Assembly (NCBI GenBank): GCA_016935885.1
Contig: JAFGQA010000154.1
Location: 1-64,000, forward strand
Source of the DNA: Phycisphaerae bacterium
GTDB taxonomy: Bacteria; Planctomycetota; Phycisphaerae; UBA1845; UTPLA1
Reading direction: 5' to 3'
DNA: 64,000 nucleotides
Made by a program: the position numbers and the translations under genes. Positions 44,560 to 53,741 of this stretch are shown here, piece after piece. Each line of letters begins with the position of its first letter. Position 1 is the first letter of the stretch. The notes below the pieces were generated by a model that was given only the letters and a program-made list of their open reading frames with translations, was not told where the DNA came from and did not search any database.

Positions 44560-45321
44560 TTACACCTCGAGCAATTCACCAACTCCATAGCGCGAGGCAT
44601 GGTGTAGCGGCAGCATCGCTCCGATTTTCCTTCGGTGTGTGGCAATGGCGATGTCTGGCTCGTTGTTTTGTTCGCTGAGGTGCGCCACGGCCAGCCATTT
44701 CAGCCTGCGGCTGAGGTGCCGCTTGGCGAGATCGGCTGCTTCATCGTTGGACAGGTGGCCTCCAGCGCCGGCGATTCGATTCTTGAGCACCTCGGGATAG
44801 GGTCCGTTCCGCAGCATGTCGGCGTCGTAGTTACTCTCCAGATAAACCGCATCCAGTTCTTCCAACGCGTCGCCCAGTGCCCCAAACGGATGACCCAGGT
44901 CTGTGAAAATGCCGAGTTTCTTGTCGTCGTGCTCCACGACGAAGCACACGCTGTCGATCGCGTCGTGCGGTGTGCGGATGGTCCGGACTGTGAGCCCGTC
45001 GAACTGAAGCCGATCGCCTGGCACAAACGTCCGGACGTCCGATACGGGTCCAATGAGGCCGCAAGCCGCCCGATACGTCTGTTCGGCGATGTAAACCGGC
45101 AAGCCGAATTTTCGTTGGAAGACTCCCGCGCAGCGCAGGTGGTCCGAATGGCCGTGCGAGATGATCACGCCATGGCAGTCGCGGATGTCGCGCTGCCTCG
45201 AGGCCATACGTGTCTGCGCCTGTCGGCCGCTGATGCCTGCGTCGAAGAGCAGCCCCACCTCACCGGCCTCGACGTAGATCGAGTTGCCGTTGGACCCGGA
45301 TTGCAGCGAGAAGGTAATCAT
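44560..45321 (-). CDS. MBL-fold metallohydrolase, YycJ/WalJ-like
   Basis: The 253 residues begin MITFSLQSGSNGNSIYVEAG and have the zinc-binding SHGHSDHLRC (HxHxDH) with later FTDLGHPFGAL and VAHLSEQNNEP. These are signatures of the YycJ/WalJ subgroup, whose Bacillus member is a 5'-3' exonuclease linked to mismatch repair. The ATG at 45321 begins the fold. It is divergent from the glycosyltransferase gene. Confidence 0.9.
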   Translation of the reverse strand: MITFSLQSGSNGNSIYVEAGEVGLLFDAGISGRQAQTRMASRQRDIRDCHGVIISHGHSDHLRCAGVFQRKFGLPVYIAEQTYRAACGLIGPVSDVRTFVPGDRLQFDGLTVRTIRTPHDAIDSVCFVVEHDDKKLGIFTDLGHPFGALGDALEELDAVYLESNYDADMLRNGPYPEVLKNRIAGAGGHLSNDEAADLAKRHLSRRLKWLAVAHLSEQNNEPDIAIATHRRKIGAMLPLHHASRYGVGELLEV

Positions 45322-45608
45322 GACTACGTTCCATATCTTATACGCTGGCGACGCCGATCGTGCAAGCGGTCTGCACCACTGCGAGCCGTCGCGGGCCTGA
45401 ATGGCGGGCGAACGATGGCGGTGCGATAACCGGCCGCACCGACCGGTCCGAATTCGCCGGGTGCGCCATCGGCTGCCATCGATTGTTGCCCGTGGCCTCA
45501 ACGCGAGTGAAGGACCTGCCACGAGAATGCCGAATCATCAACAGTGGTCTGGGGGACTACGTCTCAGGACGAGGAAGCAGCAACCACGAAGTCAGGGATC
45601 ATCACACT

Positions 45609-47468
45609 ATGTTGAGCGTCGTCCATGTCACGCATGAGGCTGTTCACAAGATCGGCGGCATCGGGGCGGTCCTGGAAGGCCTGATCACCGCGCCACACTA
45701 CGTCCAGGCCGTCGGACGCACCGTTCTCCTCTGCCCGCTGTTCACGACGAAAGGCGATCCCGACGAGCGACTGGGGCCGGGAGGCGAGGTGCTGTACTCG
45801 TCGGTAGACGACCGAACGAACCATCCGTTGGCGGACGCGTTCCGTGAGATCCAGCAGCGCTACCATGTCGAGATCGTGTATGGACGGCGTCTGCTGCGCG
45901 ACCCGCTGACGGGCATCGAGCAGCGACCCGATGTCGTGCTGATCGACGTGAACCACGCCGCCGCGCACGCGGTAGACGCCTTCAAGGCCGGACTGTTCGA
46001 GACGTTCGGCATCGTGTCGTCTCGCTATGAACATAGCTGGGATTTCGAGCAGTACGTCCGCCTGGCCGAGCCGGGCCTGGCGGCCGTCCGCGCGTTGGGC
46101 GCCGCATCAGGCCATTCGGATCGCACGCATTCGTGTGACGCCTGTTCGCGTGACACCGCCTTCCCAGCGGTGGCAACACAGGCGAGGCGCCTGTGCCACG
46201 GTTGTGTGGTCGTCGCGCACGAGTTCATGGGCATGCCGACGGCTCTGAACGCGAAGCTGCACCCTGAATGGGGCATGAAGACCGCGTTCTACGCACACGA
46301 GGTCTCCCCCATCCGCAAGATCGTCGAGGAGCATCCCGGCCACGACACCATGTTCTACAACGTCCTGCGAAAGAGCGCCGAGCGAGGATTGTCTATCGAC
46401 GAGGTCTTCGGGGATCAGTTCGGCTACTTCCGGCACGCGCTCGTCGAGGCCAGCCGCCACCTGGACGTGACGCTCGCCGTCGGCGACCAGATCGTGGACG
46501 AGTTGCGTTTCCTGTCGCCGAAGATGGCCGACGCCGACATCCGCCTGACATACAACGGTATTCCGGCCCACAAGATCACCGCAGAGCAGGCCGCTGCCAG
46601 CAAGAAACGTCTCCAAGACTACCTCGCGACCTTGCTCGGTGATCGGCCTGATTACATCTTCACTCATGTCACGCGTATGGCACCGAGCAAAGGGCTGTGG
46701 CGGGACATCTTGGTGATGAAGTCCATCGAGGAGCGATTCCGCCACGTAGGAAAGACCGCCACGCTGGTAGTCCTTTCCTCGGAGATCGGCGGCCCCCGCA
46801 GCCGCGAGGACATCCTGCACATGGAACGCTGGTGGGACTGGCCGGTCGCCCACCGTGAAGGGATGCCGGACCTTTCAGACGGCGAGGCCCTGTTCTACGG
46901 CAGCGTTCAGGCCTTCAACGCCCGCTCGCGCAACTGCAAGATCTTGTTCCTCAACCAGTTCGGCTTCGACCGGCAGAGCTGCGGCGATCGGATGCCCGCC
47001 GAGATGGACTTCTGGGATATCCGCAAAGGCAGCGACGTGGAATTCGGTCAGTCGATCTACGAACCATTCGGCATCGCCCAGGTCGAGGCCTTGTCGTTCG
47101 GTGCCATCTGCGTGGTGAGTTCCGTCTGCGGCTGTGCCCCGTTTGTCTCGAAGGTCGCCGGGCCGGACGGCACACCCAACGCCATCATCGCCGACTACAC
47201 CGATCTCAAGCTGGAACCCGACACCATCCAAGCGTACCTCGCTCTCGATCGCGACGCCCGCGCCGCCTTCGACGAACGTGTTGCCCGGGATGTGGCTGGC
47301 AGGATCCTCGACCGGTTGCCTGGCAGCCAGGAGGAGAAGGCGGCCTTCATCCATCGTGGCTACGAACTTGCCCGCGAGATGAGCTGGGACGTCATCGCCC
47401 GGGACTACTTCCTCCCCGCCGTGCAAGGCATCCTTGCCCCTCGCGAGACCGCCAGCGCGTGCGTGTGA
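45609..47468 (+). CDS. Glycogen/starch synthase-like glycosyltransferase (GT-B)
   Basis: The N terminus MLSVVHVTHEAVHKIGGIGAVLEGL matches the ADP-glucose-binding start of glycogen synthases (KxGG-type). The C-terminal domain has SIYEPFGIAQVEALSFGAICVVSS, the EX7E nucleotide-sugar motif, and HVTRMAPSKGLWRDILV. The 619 residues exceed the standard 480 because of loops and a repeat insertion at about 46085-46210. The acceptor is unknown. The phosphohexomutase nearby would supply glucose-1-phosphate. GGAT lies before ATG 45609. Confidence 0.88.
   Translation: MLSVVHVTHEAVHKIGGIGAVLEGLITAPHYVQAVGRTVLLCPLFTTKGDPDERLGPGGEVLYSSVDDRTNHPLADAFREIQQRYHVEIVYGRRLLRDPLTGIEQRPDVVLIDVNHAAAHAVDAFKAGLFETFGIVSSRYEHSWDFEQYVRLAEPGLAAVRALGAASGHSDRTHSCDACSRDTAFPAVATQARRLCHGCVVVAHEFMGMPTALNAKLHPEWGMKTAFYAHEVSPIRKIVEEHPGHDTMFYNVLRKSAERGLSIDEVFGDQFGYFRHALVEASRHLDVTLAVGDQIVDELRFLSPKMADADIRLTYNGIPAHKITAEQAAASKKRLQDYLATLLGDRPDYIFTHVTRMAPSKGLWRDILVMKSIEERFRHVGKTATLVVLSSEIGGPRSREDILHMERWWDWPVAHREGMPDLSDGEALFYGSVQAFNARSRNCKILFLNQFGFDRQSCGDRMPAEMDFWDIRKGSDVEFGQSIYEPFGIAQVEALSFGAICVVSSVCGCAPFVSKVAGPDGTPNAIIADYTDLKLEPDTIQAYLALDRDARAAFDERVARDVAGRILDRLPGSQEEKAAFIHRGYELAREMSWDVIARDYFLPAVQGILAPRETASACV
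46085..46212 (+). repeat. Palindromic repeat inserted in frame in the glycosyltransferase
   Basis: The segment includes GTGGCAACACAGGCGAGGCG and CCTGTGCCACGG, a member of the hairpin family, and encodes a Cys-rich stretch (HSCDACSRDTAFP, QARRLCHGC). The flanking sequence (EQYVRLAEPGLAAVRALG before, VVVAHEFMGMPTAL after) is normal for the enzyme. Confidence 0.8.
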
Positions 47469-47552
47469 AGCCGCGGGAGTCCGGCGGCGGCCGATCCAGG
47501 AGACTTGGCTAACGAGACGCGCGCCGGTGGCCGCGCCGGCAGGCCCCGGGCG

Positions 47553-49763
47553 TTACGACCCGGTGTCGCGTTGTCCGGATCGAAGCAGTTGCAGACGTTC
47601 CAACGCGCTGAGGCATTGCTCGTCCTCCGGATCCTCGTCCAGCGCCATACGGAAGTACTCAGCCGCCTCATCGTACCGGCCCTGCATCACGCTCAGCCCA
47701 CCGAGGTCGTACAGTGCCTTCACGCTCTGCGGGCGGATCTGAAGCGCTCGCTCGAAGCGCGTCCGTGCCTCGTCGAAGTCGCCTAGATGGACCGCGATGC
47801 GCCCAAGCCTCCATTGGGCTTGGAAGTCGCCGGGCAACGCCTGAGCCACCGTGGCAAACTCCCCTCGCGCCTCCTCCCACAGCCGAAGCCGCATCAACAG
47901 GATTCCGCAGTCCGCGCGGATCGTCATGTTCTCCGGGGCAAGTTCCAATGCCCTCTTGTAGAGCGCGCAGGCCTCGTCGGTGTCGCCCGCCATCTGTTTC
48001 GCGTCCGCCAACGCGCTGAGGAGATCGGCGTCGGCGGGATGCTGCCGCACGGCAGCGGCCAGCACCTGCTGCGCCTCGGCGATCTTCTGCTGTTGGAGCA
48101 GGGCCTTGCCCACCACGCCAAGCAGCCCGACATCGTCTGGATTGAGCAAAAGGCCGCGCCGATATTCGGCGAGGGCTTCGTCGGGCAGATCGAGGCTACG
48201 CAGCAGGTCGCCCAGCGCGATCCACTTTGCCGTGTCGCCGGGCCTCAAGTTGAGCCCCTCGCGTAGCTTCTCCACCGCCGCCTCTGTGTCTCCCTGTTGA
48301 TGGAGGATGTGGGCCAGGTTGAACGGCACGTTGGCGTGGTCCAGAAGGTCGAAGCCCACCGTCCGATTCACCACGCCCAACAGGACGCCCGCAACGAAGG
48401 TCGAGGCGACCGCCACGATGTGCCCCCGGCAGGTGCGCCAGTGCAGCGCCCGTTCGATCGCCCACGCGGCGGTGATTGCCATGATCGGCACGGCCGGCAT
48501 CCGAAACCGTGGCGAGTACCAGAAGACGACGACTACAAGCAGCGGGACGCCAAACAGCATCCATTCCGGCGCGTGGCGAATCGGGTGCCTCAGCACGAGG
48601 ACCAGGCCGACCAACGCCGGGCCGATCAACCAGGGCGTCGGCAGGGGCGCGAGCCGCAGCCATCGATTCAGACCACGCGCGATTTCCTCGCCGGGTTGGT
48701 AGATGTCGCCGTAGTTTCGGGAGGACAGGAACCAGTACAGCTTGCGGGCCGCCAGCCTGACAGCGCCCAGCGGATCGGACTGCCAATCTTGAAAGACTTG
48801 GTCGCGAAAGTACCGGTCCACCTTCTTCCACGTGGGCTGCTCGCCCGTCGCCTTGTGGTACATCCGCGCGGCATCCTCGTGCATCTGTTCGCGGAGCGTG
48901 CTGATCCCCGGGATCGGGACGTAGTTCCCGTCGGCGTTGGGTTGGTTGCCCAGGCGAAGCGTGATGCCGCTGACGGCCTGGACGAAGAACAATTCCCCGC
49001 ACGCCGCCCAGTTGTGCAGCGTCGCCGGCGCGATCACAAGGGCGGCCGCCAGCACCGGCACGGCCGCGCGGGCGGCATCACGCAGCCGTCGGGCAGACTG
49101 GTAGAACAACCACAGGGCGACGGGCGCCACGAGCATCATGGCCGGCGCGTATGCCAGGCAAAGCAGCCCCAGCATCACACCCGCTGCAATCAGACGGGGC
49201 ATCGACCGCTTGGCCTGGACACCGACCAACGATGCCCAAACGACGGTCACCAGGAGCAGGTGCAGAGTGGCCGGCAGTATTCGCAGTGAGAACGAGGCCG
49301 GCTCCTGCAACAGCAGGAACAGCCCCGCCGCCAGCAAGCCGACGCTCGCCCCGAAGCGCCTGCGGCACACGATGGCGAGAAGGCAGGCCGTCATCAGGTC
49401 GGCGAGCAACTGAAGCACGTACACCGTTGTCAGCGTGCCACCCAGCCAGCGCGCGAGCCCCAGCAGGTACGGGTACAGCGGGGCCGAGAAAAACGGCACA
49501 TCCTGCGTGAGCTGTCCACCGGCGATCCGCCCAGCCCACTGCCAATACGTGTCCGCGTCGTTGACCGGCGTGCCGGACATTGGGTTGTAGCTGATGTAGT
49601 CGCTCAGGATGACCAGGCGACAGCACAGGCCAACCACGCAGATCGCCGCCAGCGCCAGCCAGAAGCCCCGCCCCGTCGGCGCCGTGGCGGGCCCCACGGC
49701 AGGTTCGGATCGTTCATTGGGTGTTGGACGGTCCCGTCGCGCTTTTCCTGGGTTGCGAACCAT
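47553..49763 (-). CDS. Polytopic glycosyltransferase-39-like protein with C-terminal TPRs
   Basis: The 736 residues have about ten transmembrane helices (residues 33-460). The first loop contains NDADTYWQWAGRIAGG, resembling the acidic active-site loop of GT39/ArnT-type enzymes that use polyprenyl-phosphate sugars. From about residue 480 to the end there are six or so tetratricopeptide repeats (ALAEYRRGLLLNPDDVGLLG and others). Similar GT39-TPR fusions glycosylate surface proteins or polysaccharides. The substrate is unknown. It is convergent with the cytoplasmic glycosyltransferase. Confidence 0.87.
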   Translation of the reverse strand: MVRNPGKARRDRPTPNERSEPAVGPATAPTGRGFWLALAAICVVGLCCRLVILSDYISYNPMSGTPVNDADTYWQWAGRIAGGQLTQDVPFFSAPLYPYLLGLARWLGGTLTTVYVLQLLADLMTACLLAIVCRRRFGASVGLLAAGLFLLLQEPASFSLRILPATLHLLLVTVVWASLVGVQAKRSMPRLIAAGVMLGLLCLAYAPAMMLVAPVALWLFYQSARRLRDAARAAVPVLAAALVIAPATLHNWAACGELFFVQAVSGITLRLGNQPNADGNYVPIPGISTLREQMHEDAARMYHKATGEQPTWKKVDRYFRDQVFQDWQSDPLGAVRLAARKLYWFLSSRNYGDIYQPGEEIARGLNRWLRLAPLPTPWLIGPALVGLVLVLRHPIRHAPEWMLFGVPLLVVVVFWYSPRFRMPAVPIMAITAAWAIERALHWRTCRGHIVAVASTFVAGVLLGVVNRTVGFDLLDHANVPFNLAHILHQQGDTEAAVEKLREGLNLRPGDTAKWIALGDLLRSLDLPDEALAEYRRGLLLNPDDVGLLGVVGKALLQQQKIAEAQQVLAAAVRQHPADADLLSALADAKQMAGDTDEACALYKRALELAPENMTIRADCGILLMRLRLWEEARGEFATVAQALPGDFQAQWRLGRIAVHLGDFDEARTRFERALQIRPQSVKALYDLGGLSVMQGRYDEAAEYFRMALDEDPEDEQCLSALERLQLLRSGQRDTGS

Positions 49764-49911
49764 TTCTACAGACGTCTTTCAACTTCGCGGCGTTGGGCTC
49801 GCTGTCAGACGCGCCACCCCGACCGGGGCTTCGCCTCGAAAACACGATCGTGTATAGTCTCCCCCGAGCGGCCCACAACGGAACGAAGACGCTTGGCTGG
49901 ACCTCGCGAGA

Positions 49912-51702
49912 TCATCCTTCGAGGCGGTCTGCGCGCCTTACCAAATCCGCAATGATGGCCTCGATCTTGTTCGATGCCGCCTGGTGGGCCTTGTCGAGAT
50001 CGTCCGCCGGCTCCTTGACCAGGATGTAGAACTTGATCTTCGGCTCCGTGCCGCTGGGTCGGGCGATGACCTTGGTGCCGTCTTCGAGCGCGAACAGCAG
50101 CACGTTGCTGGCTGGCAGGTCGTATCGCCCGATGACCTCGCCGGTGCGCAGGTCCTTCTTGACGCCGGTCATGATGTCAGCGCACGCCGCGACGCCGCGA
50201 CAGGCGATCGTCTTCGGGGGATCGCCGCGCAACATGTCCATCAGCGCTCCGATCTGCTTGGCCCCCTCCTTGCCCTTCATCACGATGCTCTTGGCGCCCT
50301 CCTGGAAATAGCCGAACCGCTTGAACAGACCTTGCAGCCGTTCATAGACGCCCTTGCCCTCGCTCGCTGCCACCGCGGCGAGTTCGGCGATGAACGCGGT
50401 GCTCGTCACGGCGTCCTTGTCCCGCGTGAACGGCGCTGGCATGTAACCGTAGCTCTCCTCCGCGCCGAAGATGAATGCCTTGCTCGGCCTTTCCGGCGAG
50501 CCCTCGGTGTCGTACTGACGCAGCTTGTCGCCTATCCACTTGAAGCCGGTCAACGTCTCGACCACCTCCGCCCCGTACGACCGGGCGATTTCCTTCATCA
50601 AGTCGCCGCTGACGATCGTCGTGATCATCACGGCGTTATCGGGTAATTTCCCATCCTTCGTCAGTTGCTCGCAGATGTAGTGCGTCAGCAGCGCGCCGAT
50701 CCGGTTTCCGGTGATCAACTCGAATTCCCCGTCCGGCCGGCGGACGGCGATGCCCACACGGTCCGCGTCCGGGTCCGTACCGATGACCAGGTCCGCCCCC
50801 TCGCGCCGGGCCAGATCGATCGCCATGTTCAGGGCCGCGGCCTCCTCGGGATTGGGCGAGTCCACGGTCGGGAACTCGCCGTCCGGCTTGGCCTGCTCCG
50901 GCACCTCGATGACGTGTCGGAAGCCGCGGCGTTTCAGGGCCTCCGGGATCAGCACGCCGCCCGTGCCGTGCAGCGAGGTATAGACGATCTTCAGTTTCGC
51001 CCCCTGTGTTCGACATGCCTCCGGGTTGAGGCACGAACCCTGCACCAGATCCAGGAACGCCTCGTCCACGTCCCGCCCGATGATCTTGATCATGCCATTT
51101 GCCCGCGCCTCGTCGAAATCCGCCGATCGGATGTTGGCGAATCCGCCGACGCCGCGGACCTCGTCGATGATCGCCTCGTCGTGCGGCGGCACAACCTGCC
51201 CGCCATCCGTCCAATACGCCTTGAAGCCGTTGTACTCCGGTGGGTTGTGGCTGGCGGTGACCACGACACCCGCCGTGCAGCCCAGATGTCGGATGGCAAA
51301 CGACAGCTCCGGCGTGGGCCGCAACGAATCGAACAGGTACGCCGCGATGCCGTTGCCGGCCATGACGCAGGCGACGCGCCGGGAGAAGACGTCGCTCTTG
51401 CGGCGGCAATCACAGGCGATCACCACGCCGGCCTTCTTCGCCGCCTCACCCTGCTTGGCAACGTAGTTGGCCAGGCCTTGAGCGGCCGCCCCGACCGTAT
51501 AGACATTCATCCTGTTGGTGCCGGCCCCGATAACGCCACGCAGCCCGCCAGTGCCGAATTCCAGGTCCCGGTAGAACCTGTCGGTCAGTTCCTTCTCGTT
51601 GCCCGCCGCCCGGAGTTCACGGATTCCCAGCTTGTCCGCCTCCGAGATGGCCGGGTCGTTCAACCAAGCCTCGGCAGCAGCGGCCACGGTCGCGTCCAGC
51701 AT
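49912..51702 (-). CDS. Alpha-D-phosphohexomutase (phosphoglucomutase/phosphomannomutase)
   Basis: The enzyme interconverts hexose-1- and hexose-6-phosphates. The 596 residues carry the phosphoserine loop VVVTASHNPPEYNGFK (S151), the Mg-binding TDPDADRVG, the sugar-binding GAEESYGYMP and the C-terminal phosphate-binding RPSGTEPKIKFYI. The N-terminal GTGGLRGVIGAGTNRMN is typical of the PgcA-like (eukaryotic PGM2-like) subgroup. ATG 51702 has AGGAG 8 nt upstream. It probably supplies sugar phosphates for the nearby glycosyltransferases. Confidence 0.95.
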   Translation of the reverse strand: MLDATVAAAAEAWLNDPAISEADKLGIRELRAAGNEKELTDRFYRDLEFGTGGLRGVIGAGTNRMNVYTVGAAAQGLANYVAKQGEAAKKAGVVIACDCRRKSDVFSRRVACVMAGNGIAAYLFDSLRPTPELSFAIRHLGCTAGVVVTASHNPPEYNGFKAYWTDGGQVVPPHDEAIIDEVRGVGGFANIRSADFDEARANGMIKIIGRDVDEAFLDLVQGSCLNPEACRTQGAKLKIVYTSLHGTGGVLIPEALKRRGFRHVIEVPEQAKPDGEFPTVDSPNPEEAAALNMAIDLARREGADLVIGTDPDADRVGIAVRRPDGEFELITGNRIGALLTHYICEQLTKDGKLPDNAVMITTIVSGDLMKEIARSYGAEVVETLTGFKWIGDKLRQYDTEGSPERPSKAFIFGAEESYGYMPAPFTRDKDAVTSTAFIAELAAVAASEGKGVYERLQGLFKRFGYFQEGAKSIVMKGKEGAKQIGALMDMLRGDPPKTIACRGVAACADIMTGVKKDLRTGEVIGRYDLPASNVLLFALEDGTKVIARPSGTEPKIKFYILVKEPADDLDKAHQAASNKIEAIIADLVRRADRLEG

Positions 51703-52078
51703 TTGATGTCTCCTCACAACGGTCAGCACTCAACACGCCAGACAGACTGGTCCGGGAAATGTACTACGGGCGGGCTCGGCCGAAAAGGGCGCGCGGCCGT
51801 CCATCTCGACACGATCTCGACATCGTTACGGACCTGGTCACGAACCACGCCGTGCCTGTCCCGTGGAGACCTGCCCCCGTGCTGGCATACAATCATTGAC
51901 ACCCTTGGCGGAAGCCGCACGAAGCCCGCGGTTAGCCGTCCGTGGGCCCGCCAATCCGCGGTTCCAACGTCCCGATCGACGTCCGCGGACCATCGTGGCA
52001 ATGTCTCACAAAGCGGTGCGCCGCGGCTCGGCTGCCACCAAGCGCAATTCAAAACTCAGTGTATGGGGGGACGGAAGG
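51703..52078. other. Divergent spacer between the mutase and the dockerin protein
   Basis: No gene is supported. A TTGACA at 51896 and a TACAAT at 51888 occur but are not spaced as a promoter. No repeat of the families described was found. Confidence 0.6.
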
Positions 52079-53575
52079 ATGATAGCCACTTTCCGAGCAC
52101 ACAGTTCGGCCCGTGCCAACACGGCGATCTCATCTGCGTTGGCCCTATGCCTCGTGTACGCCGCACCGCTCGGCCTTGCCCGCGCCGGCGATTGGACGAC
52201 GGGCGTCGGCGGCAACTCGACCCGAAACGGGCTGTCGCCTGAAGTCGGCCCCACCGAGCCCGATCTGCTGTGGGGGGGAAGCCTTCCCGCTATCGTCGCC
52301 CAACAAGGCGCCTGCGAGGGGAATCTCCTCGTGCTGAGCCGCATCGGGTCCTGGGCCATCCCGACGGGAACATGGATCGTCGCCCACGACCTGACCACCG
52401 GCCAGCAGTTATGGACCACCCGGTTGCCCTTCGATTTTCCCGAAACATCGTGGCGCAGCCGGGTATCCGCCATCCGCGACGGGCAGGTCTACGCCAGCCG
52501 CGCCGGCAACACGAACCTCGACTACCTCTACGCCCTCAGTCCGGCCGACGGCTCGGTGCTTTGGCGATCGGAGGACCTGATCGACGAAGGCGCCGTCGAA
52601 AGCCTGGCCTTCACGGGGGACGGCGACATCATCGCCGGCAACCATTATGGATTGCTTCGGATCAGTTGGATCGACGGCAGCACCATGTGGCAGTCGCCCC
52701 GGACGTGCCCGACGACCAACGGCTGCCAAGCCGCCGTCTGGGGAGATCACATCTATGTCTGGGAGACCAGCGGCAGCAGCAACGGCCCCGTGATCTCGGT
52801 CTTCGCCGTCGACGGTGGTGCGAAGCTCTATGCCAGTCCGCCCATCGGCGGCGGTTATGTCCAGCAGGCCGGGCCGTTCGTGGGGCCGGACGGAACGGTC
52901 TACGCCCCTCGGACACAAGGCGACGCTGCCACCGATTTCCTCGTCGCCTATGAAGATACCGGCACCGCGCTCTCGGAGAAATGGAGCGCGCCGCTGGGGT
53001 TTGTCCCGTTTTCATCCTTCGGCGTCGGGCCCGATGGCTCCATCTACACATACACGACCGTCCGAGATGGCGACACCGCCTTCGTGACCGTCCTTCGGCT
53101 GGATCCCGACACGGGCAACGTCCTTCACGCCTCTCTGCCGATCCTCACGGACTATCCCCCGTCCGGCCAACGCATCGCCATCGACGCGCGGGGCAAGGTC
53201 TTCCTGACCAACGGGGGATACACCTACGGGGCGTTCTACTCCTTCGACGCTGACCTGACGCTGCGTTGGAGCGAAGGCCTCCCCGGCGTCAACGTCGGCG
53301 GGCCGGTCCTAGGCCAGGGCGGCATCGTCGTGGTTTGTGGCACAGGCACGAACGTCCTCGCCTATCACACCACCACGCCGGGCGACATGAACTGCGACGG
53401 CGTGCTCAACGGCCTCGACGTTCAACCGTTCGTGTTGGCCCTGTTGGACCCGACGCAGTACGAGTTGGACTTCCCCTGCGGCGTCGGCAAGGAGGACATC
53501 AACGCCGACGGCGTCCTGGACGTGCTGGACCTGCGTCTGTTTGTTCAAGGCCTGCTCGTTGGCCGTTGTCGGTAG
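52079..53575 (+). CDS. Secreted PQQ-like beta-propeller protein with dockerin-like tail
   Basis: The 498 residues start with a signal peptide (ALALCLVYAAPLGLARA). They continue as repeated PQQ-like strands (GQQLWTTRLPF, DGSVLWRSEDL, DGSTMWQSPRT). They end with a dockerin-type calcium-binding module, GDMNCDGVLNGLDVQPFVLA then KEDINADGVLDVLDLRLFVQ, of the kind common in planctomycete exported proteins. GGAAGG lies before ATG 52079. It is probably an extracellular binding or scaffold protein; no enzyme motif is seen. Confidence 0.87.
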   Translation: MIATFRAHSSARANTAISSALALCLVYAAPLGLARAGDWTTGVGGNSTRNGLSPEVGPTEPDLLWGGSLPAIVAQQGACEGNLLVLSRIGSWAIPTGTWIVAHDLTTGQQLWTTRLPFDFPETSWRSRVSAIRDGQVYASRAGNTNLDYLYALSPADGSVLWRSEDLIDEGAVESLAFTGDGDIIAGNHYGLLRISWIDGSTMWQSPRTCPTTNGCQAAVWGDHIYVWETSGSSNGPVISVFAVDGGAKLYASPPIGGGYVQQAGPFVGPDGTVYAPRTQGDAATDFLVAYEDTGTALSEKWSAPLGFVPFSSFGVGPDGSIYTYTTVRDGDTAFVTVLRLDPDTGNVLHASLPILTDYPPSGQRIAIDARGKVFLTNGGYTYGAFYSFDADLTLRWSEGLPGVNVGGPVLGQGGIVVVCGTGTNVLAYHTTTPGDMNCDGVLNGLDVQPFVLALLDPTQYELDFPCGVGKEDINADGVLDVLDLRLFVQGLLVGRCR

Positions 53576-53741
53576 CGCCCTAAGGCGTCGCGCAGGCGTA
53601 ACATGACCGATGATGCCACTCGGCTGGCCTGCCGGCTTGGCGTTTGGCGAATCCCCCGTGGGCGGACGCCGTGGCTTGCCGATTGGCGGACCTGCCCGTT
53701 GGCTGGCGGGTCAACCATTCACCTTACTCCTGCGCGACGCC

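Noticed and set aside
51885..51925. TTGACA and TACAAT motifs upstream of the dockerin protein
   Set aside because: TACAAT lies before TTGACA and no -10 box occurs at the right spacing, so no promoter is called.
50665..52242. A 525-codon open frame on the plus strand opposite the phosphohexomutase
   Set aside because: The opposite strand encodes a complete phosphohexomutase with catalytic motifs, and the frame shows only Arg/Asp-rich antisense-type composition.
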